In this document: positions 16,709 through 24,618 of the stretch, piece after piece
Position numbering within the stretch: the stretch's first letter is position 1
Layout of the letters: each line of letters opens with the position of its first letter
DNA from: CAZLQF01 sp964561545
GTDB lineage: Bacteria; Bacteroidota; Bacteroidia; CAILMK01; CAYYUA01
Assembly (NCBI GenBank): GCA_964561545.1
Contig: CAZLQF010000027.1
Span: 1 to 36,293 of the forward strand
Direction of reading: 5' to 3'
DNA length: 36,293 bases
Made by a program: the position numbers and the translations under genes
The notes under the pieces: model-generated
The model's input: only the letters and a program-made list of their open reading frames with translations
Told to the model about the DNA's origin: nothing
The model's database searches: none

Positions 16709-17719
16709 CTACTCCCGTTTTTGAGTGTTTATGGAAAAAGAAAGGCCGATGTTGTGAATGGAGCCCAAAAAATCGGTTGGGATGAAGGCATAGTTGATAC
16801 CAAGCGGATGCCTACCGATCCTTGTTTGAAAACCCGCTCCAAAAGTGGGATAAGATTGGTGTTTAACGTTTACCTTATAACCAGCTCGCAAAGCAACCAA
16901 ACGGTGAACGTCATACTCAACCCCTAACCGGATGTTTTCTGCATTGTCATTGGGATGGTTAAGTTGAACGTGGGTTTCCAATTCACGCTCATTACTTTTC
17001 CATGGAACCATTGAAATGCCGAGTTTGAAAACAGTAGGAGTTGGGTATTCATTGATATCCCTGCTTGGATCAGTACCCGGGAGGGTCACTTGATTAAATT
17101 CACCATTGATAGTAGAGTTAGAGCCAAAATTTTGCACCAATACTGCAAAATTCAGCCCTTTGTAATCCGTTTTGTATAAGAAACCAAGGTCAATAACTGC
17201 TGCTTGGGCGGTAAATTCGGCCAATTGTTCGCGTACGTATTTGGCGCTTCCTCCAAAACGGAAGCGTTCCGATAAGATCTTAGCAAAACTGGCTCCTATT
17301 GCCATGTTAGAAGCTGAAAAGTATTGTCCGGTACCTTTGGGTTGGAAAGCTGTTCTTTTTTCCATTTGGCCTGATCCCAGGTAAGCAAGGTTCAAGCTCC
17401 AGTAATTGTAATTTTTTGTGGGGTAAATGCCTGTTAGGTAAGAGTAGCTGATCCCGGCTGGCAACAATTTCTCCGAAATACCCACCGTGGGATTTTCTAT
17501 GCTGGTCATAGCTGCCGGATTCCAATTGGAAGCAAAAGCATCGCCTTCAGAGCTAATCTGTGCACCAGCCATGGCATCAGACCTTGGGCTCACCTCCAGC
17601 TTTAAAAATGGCAAAGCGGATATACCAGCTCTTTGACCACCCAGGTTTTTAATGATCTGGGCTTTGCCCGAAAAAGCCATTATTAATAAGCCAAATGTTA
17701 TGTAAAGCTTAATGCGCAT
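16709..17719 (-). CDS. PorV/PorQ-family outer-membrane barrel protein
   Basis: A 336-residue protein with a 20-residue signal peptide (ends SGKAQ) and the family signature FLKLEVSPRSDAMAGAQISS followed by GDAFASNWNPAAM. The rest is alternating barrel strands, ending with LGSIHNIGLSFSIN. In the T9SS, PorV shuttles cargo from the SprA translocon to the attachment machinery, and PorQ-type members are poorly defined. Genomes often carry several paralogues placed beside particular cargo. Here the gene starts 5 bases after the TonB receptor stop and abuts the propeller lipoprotein gene, so it is likely dedicated to this cluster rather than the core PorV. Confidence 0.85.
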   Translation of the reverse strand: MRIKLYITFGLLIMAFSGKAQIIKNLGGQRAGISALPFLKLEVSPRSDAMAGAQISSEGDAFASNWNPAAMTSIENPTVGISEKLLPAGISYSYLTGIYPTKNYNYWSLNLAYLGSGQMEKRTAFQPKGTGQYFSASNMAIGASFAKILSERFRFGGSAKYVREQLAEFTAQAAVIDLGFLYKTDYKGLNFAVLVQNFGSNSTINGEFNQVTLPGTDPSRDINEYPTPTVFKLGISMVPWKSNERELETHVQLNHPNDNAENIRLGVEYDVHRLVALRAGYKVNVKHQSYPTFGAGFQTRIGRHPLGINYAFIPTDFLGSIHNIGLSFSINTQKRE

Positions 17720-17724
17720 ATCAT

Positions 17725-20580
17725 TTAAAAATTAAAGCTGATGCCATATAAATAATGTCTTGGTTCCAGCCATCTTGCTGGGTTAAAAGGAGGTGTACCG
17801 GTATTTTGAGGATGTTCGTATTCCGGATTTCGAGTGGTAAACGGTAAGGGATCTCCTTCTTCATAACCACTTCCTGTGACCGGGTTGATGTCCTGGGCAT
17901 TTTTGTTGTTAAAAAGGTTCTTGACCTCAAAACTCAAAGAAATCGAGCTTCCCTTTCCCAAATCAAACTCCCGCGAGATTTTTAAATCCGTCCAAAACCA
18001 GGGATCGCCTACTTTGGAAAATTCCTTACCCCGCTCAGGTTCATAAATGGGCCGTCCAAAATCTGTTTCGCCTGTTTTTTGATAAGGCGTGTACCGAATA
18101 CCGGATCGGAAAGTAGTGTAAAGGAAGAACCGGAAATTTTCAAAACTAAACGTACCAATATTAAAAGTACTGTCAGGCTTAAAGATCAATGTGCCATTAA
18201 ATTCATAAGGTCGGTCCCAGGCGAGGAATTTTTCCTGGTTCGGCCTTACCTGGCCTGTTTGCTTGATTTGTAACAAGGATTCAGTTGCTGAATTGGACTT
18301 GCCTGTGGCCACTTGGTAAGAACCTCCTACCTGCGTCCAAAGCCAGTCTTTGATCCGTGCCCTGAAATTGGCTTCTACGCCTCTAATCCTTGCATAATCC
18401 TGGTTGATGCGGAAAGTACGTTCCGTGAAACGCCCCGTTTGATCCCTTATTGAGATGGTCCTGGTTACGATGTAATCATATTTATCGTTGTAATAAGCAC
18501 TAATGGATAGCGCCAAATCCTTGGTAAGCTGCGACTTGGTACCCAACTCATAAGAAACGGTTACCTCTGGATCCAAATCGGGATTCCCTAAGTTGGATAA
18601 AAATGAATTGTCTTGGAATTCAGGATCAAGGCCTGCATATACGAACCTTGGATGCGGGAGTTTCATGGAATGGCTGTAATTAAAATACATCACATGATTG
18701 TTGGCAAAGGGGAAAGAGACCCGCAACCTTGGTAGCAACTGGCTTTTAAAGCGCTTGCCAAATATTTTAGTGGTTTTTTCCCGGTAGGAGTCCCTTGTTT
18801 CGCCTAAAACAGGTGCATCCGGATTTTCTACTGCATTGTCAACAAATTTGCCTGGTGCCCACCAATTGTACCGTAATCCTAAATAAGCCGTAATGCCTTG
18901 GTACCTTAGCTTGTCTTGAAAGAACAAACCACCTGTTGTCGGCTTAGCTTTCCATATATCATTGGATTGGCCTATGCTTGTGGAAGTGGTCTTGGTGGAG
19001 TCATTGATTCTGATCGGAGCACCGATCCAGGGTTTGTTTACATCGATCCATTGGTATTCTTTTTCTACCCATTCCAAACCAAAAGTAAAGCGGTGTACAT
19101 CATTGGAAGGCACAAAATTAAACTTGGATTTGAAGGAATATTCCTGAGCATAGTGATCATGCCAAAGCCCTGATATCCCGCCATTGTTATACAGGCCAGG
19201 ACCAGGATTAACGAATGCCACCGAATCGCCAGGGTTAAATACAGAAACGGGATCACTTATAATAGAACCAGGGTCTTTGATCTCGTCTACCGTTTCCTCT
19301 CGGAAAGAACGGCCATTGGCATCAGCCCTTAAGTTGGTAAAAAGCCTTCCAAGCGTTAAATCCATCCACCATTGATCACCAATGTTTTGATTCCAGTTCA
19401 GGACCGTTAGGTTGGACTGATGGGTATAAGTAGTTGCATTGTCCATGTTCAGGCTGAATTTGTATTGGAACCCGGGTTGGAAAACCACATCATTGCCTAT
19501 GATCCTTAAGCTGTTGGTGTTTTGGTTGATGTTTAAGCTGTGCTGATTGAGTAGGCTCAAGCGCGTACCAGGATGGGGCGTGTAAGCAAATTTGACTGTA
19601 TTGCTCCATTTGTTGTCCTGACGGGGTGCCCATGATTCATGATCGTTCAATAGAGAGCTCTTGAGTTGATCGGCCCTTGACCCAAAATACTTATCGGTTA
19701 ACTCAAGGTGAAAGTTGGTAAAAACGGTTAATTCACGGTTTGTAAAAGGAATGGGGGCCTCCAAATTAATATCTGCCACATCGGTATTCCAGGCACCAGG
19801 TTTGTGCTTATTGATGCCAAAATTATCCCGTTTCCACTTGCCCTGCACCCTTACAGAATCAGCGCCCGATTTAATATCAGCTCGGACCAGTCCTGAGCTG
19901 CCATAGCCAAATTCGGGATCAACCCCACCTGTTACAACTTCCAGGCTTTTCAGGGAATTGGAAGAAACATCCAGACCAAAACCGGTTCCTGATAAGGGAT
20001 CCTGGGCACTAACCCCGTCTACCACATATTCGGTTTCATAAACGCGGCCACCACGTATTTGTAGGCCGTCCGGACTTTTGGAAACCCCTTGCTGCATGGA
20101 AACCACATCCTTTACCCCGACTGTATTCATTTCATCTATCTGCTCCGATTTAAGCTTATTTGCAGATTTGGCCGATTCAAGCTTAACCAAGGGGTCCTCT
20201 CCCACCACTTGAACTTCGTTCATACTTACAGAAGTTTCCTTAAGCTTAACATCCAATGTTTTGGTAACTCCAGGCTTGATGTTGATGCCCGTATAAACTT
20301 TTTCAGAATAGCCTACATAATTGACCTTGATGTTGTAATCCCCCGGCTTGATTTCCTTAATCAAATAGGTTCCATTAACATCGGTAGAAGCGCCTTTGTA
20401 AGTCCCCTGGATGATGACATTACATCCGATCAATGGTTCACCGGTTTCTTGATTGGTAATCTTACCCGTCAAATTTCCCAGCTCCTCTTGTTCCTGGGCA
20501 AAGGCATTTGAGGAAAAGCCTGCACAAATTAAGGTCATTAAAGTTAAACAGCTGTAAAGGGAAAATTTGGCAAATAGCAT
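17725..20580 (-). CDS. TonB-dependent receptor with CarboxypepD_reg-like domain
   Basis: A large outer-membrane receptor of about 951 residues. It has a signal peptide at 1-29 (starts MLFAKFSLYSCL, ends NAFAQ), a CarboxypepD_reg-like domain at about 36-115 (LTGKITNQETGEPLIGCNVI), a plug at about 135-240 (VSMQQGVSKSPDGLQIRGGR, ending FGYGSSGLVRADI), then a long barrel ending YLYGISFNF. The ATG at 20580 gives a normal signal peptide. However, the frame is open to an ATG at 20694 that overlaps the stop of the preceding lipoprotein gene (TAATG), which would add 38 residues; this coupled start is a serious alternative. The receptor is the probable import or energy-coupled component of the cluster. 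Substrate unknown. Confidence 0.9.
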   Translation of the reverse strand: MLFAKFSLYSCLTLMTLICAGFSSNAFAQEQEELGNLTGKITNQETGEPLIGCNVIIQGTYKGASTDVNGTYLIKEIKPGDYNIKVNYVGYSEKVYTGINIKPGVTKTLDVKLKETSVSMNEVQVVGEDPLVKLESAKSANKLKSEQIDEMNTVGVKDVVSMQQGVSKSPDGLQIRGGRVYETEYVVDGVSAQDPLSGTGFGLDVSSNSLKSLEVVTGGVDPEFGYGSSGLVRADIKSGADSVRVQGKWKRDNFGINKHKPGAWNTDVADINLEAPIPFTNRELTVFTNFHLELTDKYFGSRADQLKSSLLNDHESWAPRQDNKWSNTVKFAYTPHPGTRLSLLNQHSLNINQNTNSLRIIGNDVVFQPGFQYKFSLNMDNATTYTHQSNLTVLNWNQNIGDQWWMDLTLGRLFTNLRADANGRSFREETVDEIKDPGSIISDPVSVFNPGDSVAFVNPGPGLYNNGGISGLWHDHYAQEYSFKSKFNFVPSNDVHRFTFGLEWVEKEYQWIDVNKPWIGAPIRINDSTKTTSTSIGQSNDIWKAKPTTGGLFFQDKLRYQGITAYLGLRYNWWAPGKFVDNAVENPDAPVLGETRDSYREKTTKIFGKRFKSQLLPRLRVSFPFANNHVMYFNYSHSMKLPHPRFVYAGLDPEFQDNSFLSNLGNPDLDPEVTVSYELGTKSQLTKDLALSISAYYNDKYDYIVTRTISIRDQTGRFTERTFRINQDYARIRGVEANFRARIKDWLWTQVGGSYQVATGKSNSATESLLQIKQTGQVRPNQEKFLAWDRPYEFNGTLIFKPDSTFNIGTFSFENFRFFLYTTFRSGIRYTPYQKTGETDFGRPIYEPERGKEFSKVGDPWFWTDLKISREFDLGKGSSISLSFEVKNLFNNKNAQDINPVTGSGYEEGDPLPFTTRNPEYEHPQNTGTPPFNPARWLEPRHYLYGISFNF

Positions 20581-20693
20581 TGGGTTAATGGTAAAAAAAC
20601 GTAAGATAGCTTTTTTAAACTGCCTATTGGCGGTCGGCCTAAGGTTCGTGCTTAAGCTTATAACATGGTTGTATAACACATACAAAAGGTTCA

Positions 20694-22175
20694 TTACCAA
20701 TCAAATTCCTTTAACAACACTTGGTCAAAAAATCCTTTCAAAGCTTCATTGTCTTTTCGCATGGATTGGAGCGGAATACTCCAGAATACCTGATTGGTAT
20801 TGGCTCCATTGAACGTTTGGGCGCAAACAATATTGGTACCGTCATACCCATCCAACCTGTTGATCTCTGCCCGGTACATAATGGCTGCATTGTTTTTAGG
20901 CGTGAAGGTTTGTACACCGGTCAAAAAATCGGCAGCTTGTAATGAATCATAATTGTTGTTAAGTTGAGTTTCAGGGAATGCATGATTATTACGAGCAATT
21001 CTGGCCTGCCCTTGAGTAGCACTGAACTTTTTCATCGGGGAAAAGCCAAATATACCGCTGTTGTTAGATACATTTTCCGGAAAATCCCCGCTCACCAGTA
21101 GTTTGTTGTTTTGATTTAAAAATACTTGAAGGGCATTGGACATGAGGTTTAAGAGCAGTTCATTGTTAACCCCGCCATCATCGGTGTACACAAATAATTT
21201 ATCATAGAGGTTGATGTGCAGGGAAAAAGTGGATTGCCAGAATTCAGGCAAATTGTTTTGGTCTTCATCAAAAAAGTTGATGAAATCAATATTACCGTAA
21301 ACTTCCTTTAACAAAGGCTTAAAAATCTGGGTGGCATCATCAAAATCAGCCATGCCTCCAATTGCTAAGAGATCACTGGTCTTATTTTTAAGGTAAAACG
21401 TTTGCCCTGTATCAATTTCACTGAAACTACCGGCAATGTCTTTGGCTTTAAGGTAAAGGGTATTGGTGTCATTTAATTGCAAGCCTTTGATCCGGTTGGC
21501 CAATTCTTCAGATTGTTGGCCCTGGTATACAATTCCTTCGGTAGCTCCGGTTTTAACGGGGTTAGTTGGTACGATGGAAACAAATTCAGCCAGATCGTTG
21601 AAAGGGTACCATTGACCATCATTGATCTTTAGGTATATGGAGTCGATCGTCTCGTTTCCATCAAGGTCGCTTACCTCCCACAAGGCAGGAAAAACTGTAA
21701 AAGCAGTATCGGCAGGCATTTGATCCTCCTTGAAAGCAGCTTCCGGAGGCGTATTTTTGATTGGAATTTGTAAATAAGCTGGGTCAGGGTCCTCTATATT
21801 TTGGTTGTCTACTGCTTTCACCCTGAAATCAATGTTGGCAGTATTGGTATTTTCCTTGATGCGAAAGGTGAAGACGCTGTCCGTCTTTTGGGTAAAAAAC
21901 CACTCGCCATCTCTGATTTTCAAATAATAGCCCTTGACAAATCCATCTTGATCAGAACCACTCCAATTCAAAGTTACTTCGCTGGTTAAGCGGTTTTCAC
22001 CTTCCAGGTTAATATTGGCAATAGATATTTTGGTATCCGGAGGTTGGGGTTTGACGGACTCATCTTTTTTCTCGCATCCCATCATCAATAAAATGGATGC
22101 CAGCAAAACCAAACAAGCCTTTTTACTCAAGCTATAAAGATTAAAATTAACCAACCTTTGGATCCTTTGAAGCAT
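20694..22175 (-). CDS. Lipoprotein with FN3/Ig-like modules
   Basis: A 493-residue lipoprotein with lipobox ILLMMGC, cysteine 34, followed by EKKDE. Two beta-sandwich modules follow at about 45-140 and 145-260. The repeated phrases LKIRDGEWFFT and LKINDGQWYPF show that they are related, and VTLNWSGSDQDGFVKGYYLK is FN3-like. The C-terminal part (about 270-490) is an alpha/beta region with strands such as LLAIGGM, FVYTDDGG and KLLVSGDFPE; it may be a Rossmann-like or glutamine-amidotransferase-like fold, but I do not recognise a family. The stop codon overlaps a possible receptor start (TAATG). It is likely a surface lipoprotein partner of the receptor. Confidence 0.75.
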   Translation of the reverse strand: MLQRIQRLVNFNLYSLSKKACLVLLASILLMMGCEKKDESVKPQPPDTKISIANINLEGENRLTSEVTLNWSGSDQDGFVKGYYLKIRDGEWFFTQKTDSVFTFRIKENTNTANIDFRVKAVDNQNIEDPDPAYLQIPIKNTPPEAAFKEDQMPADTAFTVFPALWEVSDLDGNETIDSIYLKINDGQWYPFNDLAEFVSIVPTNPVKTGATEGIVYQGQQSEELANRIKGLQLNDTNTLYLKAKDIAGSFSEIDTGQTFYLKNKTSDLLAIGGMADFDDATQIFKPLLKEVYGNIDFINFFDEDQNNLPEFWQSTFSLHINLYDKLFVYTDDGGVNNELLLNLMSNALQVFLNQNNKLLVSGDFPENVSNNSGIFGFSPMKKFSATQGQARIARNNHAFPETQLNNNYDSLQAADFLTGVQTFTPKNNAAIMYRAEINRLDGYDGTNIVCAQTFNGANTNQVFWSIPLQSMRKDNEALKGFFDQVLLKEFDW

Positions 22176-22198
22176 TAATTACCATTTAATCAAAGCCA

Positions 22199-22238
22199 CC
22201 CCGGTTCAATGATCACTTGATTAGATCAGCATCCGGGG
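22199..22238. promoter_or_regulatory. Two-tier hairpin inside the minus-strand cluster
   Basis: Outer arms CCCCGG (22199-22204) and CCGGGG (22233-22238) enclose inner arms TGATC (22210-22214) and GATCA (22224-22228). It lies in the 82-base gap between the OB-module gene and the lipoprotein gene, without a following T-run. It could protect or process the mRNA and so set different levels for the cargo and membrane halves of the cluster. Confidence 0.4.
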
Positions 22239-22257
22239 CAGTATTTAAAGCATGTGA

Positions 22258-24480
22258 TTACCGGATCAATATTTTTTGCTTACCCACTACTTCGCCTTGT
22301 TGGGCATTTTTCACAATCAGCAAGTAATAACCGGGTTTAAGCGATTTGAGGTTTAATTGGGTGGATTCGCTTGAACCAATGTTGCCCTTTTGATAAACGG
22401 TTTTGCCCAGCACATTCATGATGGCTATTTCAACCGGTAGGTTTTGGTGCTCATGATCCCATTCAACGTTTAGCTTTTCTTGAGTAGGATTAGGAAAAAC
22501 ATTTAATGCTGAGCTTTGGGCATCCGGATTTGTAGAAGTGCTTGTAACAATACCTGAATCTACTTTACAAAAAGTTGTGTCAAATGCATTGCTATAGCCA
22601 TGGAAATCTTGGTTATTGCGCGGAAGCAATTTCATGTTGCTGTTATCGTAGCGCATGATGCCAGTTAAGCTGTCCATTGATTGACCTCTTTTTACAATTC
22701 TTGGAGGTACTTCCATTATACCATCCTGGGAAGTCCATGCTGAGTCATTGATATAAGAAACATGAAGGGATGACATCACGCCTGCACCTGAAAATTGCCT
22801 CCCAGTTCGAACGCGACAACCACGCGGGACGGAATCAGCAATTGATAAATCAGTGCCAACCCTGTATTCGCCAAATTGAGGTCCAGATTGGCCGTTAATA
22901 CTGTCCGCATTTTCGTCAACCACATAAAGTTGGCTATCAGGATGGGCCAGGGTTACCAACATGCTTTCATAAGCTTCATTTTGATCAACGTCATAATTGG
23001 TAAAAACAGATGGCTTAACTGATGGGGCTGTTGACGAATTTTCGCCATTTGTAGTAACGGATTGAATGTTGGTTAATGTTGTAAATCCAAAATCTTCTTC
23101 CACTGTACCGGTAACTTCTACTTGCTCCCCTCTTTTAAGGTCAACAATGGCGCCACCGCCAGTTGTAAGTTGAATGCCTGCCCACTTTTGTTGGTCCGGT
23201 TGTTGGATGAAAACGTAACCAAGATCACAGTCCTGAACAGAGGCAGTAACTACGCCACTGACGGTTACTTCTTTGTCAGCATAACCTGAGTTTCCATCAT
23301 CGTAAGGGGTGAACTGGAGGTCGTAAATCTGAAGACCATCATCCCTAACGCGGTAAAATTTAGCAGCATTACCACTGTTTACATTAGGAATCGTATTGGT
23401 CAGGGGCGGGGTGTCATCGTCCGTGGCTTCCAGGTAATATTTAACAAACGTGCCGTTGTTTTGAGCAGGTATGGAGGCTTCATAATCACTGCCTGAAGTA
23501 TTGGTCATCGAAACCTGGGTATAGTTGGTATCATTAACGCCGGTTGCGTAATAAAGATAAGCGGAAGCAACATTGTCCTCCGGATCTTCAATATTGGCTG
23601 TAACAGTGACGGAGTCGCTGCTGGACGGTACTGTCTTGTCCCGGGAAATTTCAGTAATGAATGGCGGAGCTGGTCCGTAATTGTAATGACTGCTATCGAA
23701 TGGTTGTAATTCGTAACCTCGTCCATCAGTACCTGGACAGTTATTTTTAGAGTGTGTAAGGACTCCTTCAAGGGAATTAAAAAATGCACCCACAGGGGGT
23801 ACTTCAAAACCTTCATCAGTGCGTTGGGCAGCAAATTTATCACTAATGTTGATTTTATTGCCTTGGTTGTCCTCAGCCACAAAGGACCAACGGTTGCCCA
23901 GGAAATTGTCCCTGGATACAACTGTAACATCTTCAATTTTAATGTACATGCCTTCATATTGCTCGCCTGTGGTTATTTGGTTGTTCGCTTCCTGATCATT
24001 GAGTTGGCCTACATCTACAACAGTCGGCTGAGCTGCTGATGAAGTACCCTTCAGGGTAACCGCCTGTTGATTGTTGGTCGATAAGGGTATTATTTCGGTC
24101 TCTCCATTGAATTCATCAATCGAACCCAAAATCTCAATGGAGTCCCCCCTTTTTAAATCCAGTATATCTACGCCTGTTGTAGGCTGATCAAAATTGAAGA
24201 CATCTATTCCCGAAAAAGGGTCGGTACCGTTTTGAATCCAAACTTGGCGGCTATTGGTATCTGAGGGCACCCTGCCAAGGTTGCCATCCATGGTTACAAC
24301 ACCCCTTACCTTTACGGTATCACCGTTTAAAGAAGATTCATCATTGCAGTTTTGAAGGTCCTGTTGCGAGCGTTGCTGAATGTCCTGAATTGATTTTACC
24401 GGGTAATTCTGTGCCAATGACAAGGCAAAACACCCGAATGTTAAAATTGCTGTAAAAAAGATCTGTTTCATGCCGTTCAA
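22258..24480 (-). CDS. Secreted protein with two OB-like modules and T9SS tail
   Basis: A 740-residue secreted protein with a signal peptide at 1-24 (ALSLAQ). An OB-like module spans about 54-145 (VKVRGVVTMDGNLG, later LDLKRGDSIEILGSID). A beta region at 160-270 follows, then an Ig/FN3-like module at 272-380. A second OB-like module at about 388-480 (VTVSGVVTASVQDCDLGYVF, later VDLKRGEQVEVTGTVEEDFG) is plainly a diverged copy of the first. A type A sorting domain occupies about 660-740 (LNVFPNPTQEKLNVEW). Such OB modules occur in secreted Bacteroidota proteins, often joined to nuclease domains, but no nuclease motif is visible in this chain. The secreted EEP enzyme is encoded two genes upstream. 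Confidence 0.8.
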   Translation of the reverse strand: MNGMKQIFFTAILTFGCFALSLAQNYPVKSIQDIQQRSQQDLQNCNDESSLNGDTVKVRGVVTMDGNLGRVPSDTNSRQVWIQNGTDPFSGIDVFNFDQPTTGVDILDLKRGDSIEILGSIDEFNGETEIIPLSTNNQQAVTLKGTSSAAQPTVVDVGQLNDQEANNQITTGEQYEGMYIKIEDVTVVSRDNFLGNRWSFVAEDNQGNKINISDKFAAQRTDEGFEVPPVGAFFNSLEGVLTHSKNNCPGTDGRGYELQPFDSSHYNYGPAPPFITEISRDKTVPSSSDSVTVTANIEDPEDNVASAYLYYATGVNDTNYTQVSMTNTSGSDYEASIPAQNNGTFVKYYLEATDDDTPPLTNTIPNVNSGNAAKFYRVRDDGLQIYDLQFTPYDDGNSGYADKEVTVSGVVTASVQDCDLGYVFIQQPDQQKWAGIQLTTGGGAIVDLKRGEQVEVTGTVEEDFGFTTLTNIQSVTTNGENSSTAPSVKPSVFTNYDVDQNEAYESMLVTLAHPDSQLYVVDENADSINGQSGPQFGEYRVGTDLSIADSVPRGCRVRTGRQFSGAGVMSSLHVSYINDSAWTSQDGIMEVPPRIVKRGQSMDSLTGIMRYDNSNMKLLPRNNQDFHGYSNAFDTTFCKVDSGIVTSTSTNPDAQSSALNVFPNPTQEKLNVEWDHEHQNLPVEIAIMNVLGKTVYQKGNIGSSESTQLNLKSLKPGYYLLIVKNAQQGEVVGKQKILIR

Positions 24481-24618
24481 TTTTTAAGGTTTAGTGCTAT
24501 GGTATTTAGTTAATATTTCCTGGTTCTTTAATTCCCTCCCTCAACTTCTAAACCCCTAAATGGAGCGTCCCCAATTCTATGCTTGATCATCCATACTTTG
24601 ATGTCTAAGCGCTACAAT

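Noticed and set aside
23505..23957. A 150-codon minus-strand frame inside the OB-module gene
   Set aside because: Same strand but different frame from a gene with a clear signal peptide, repeats and sorting tail; no recognisable features.
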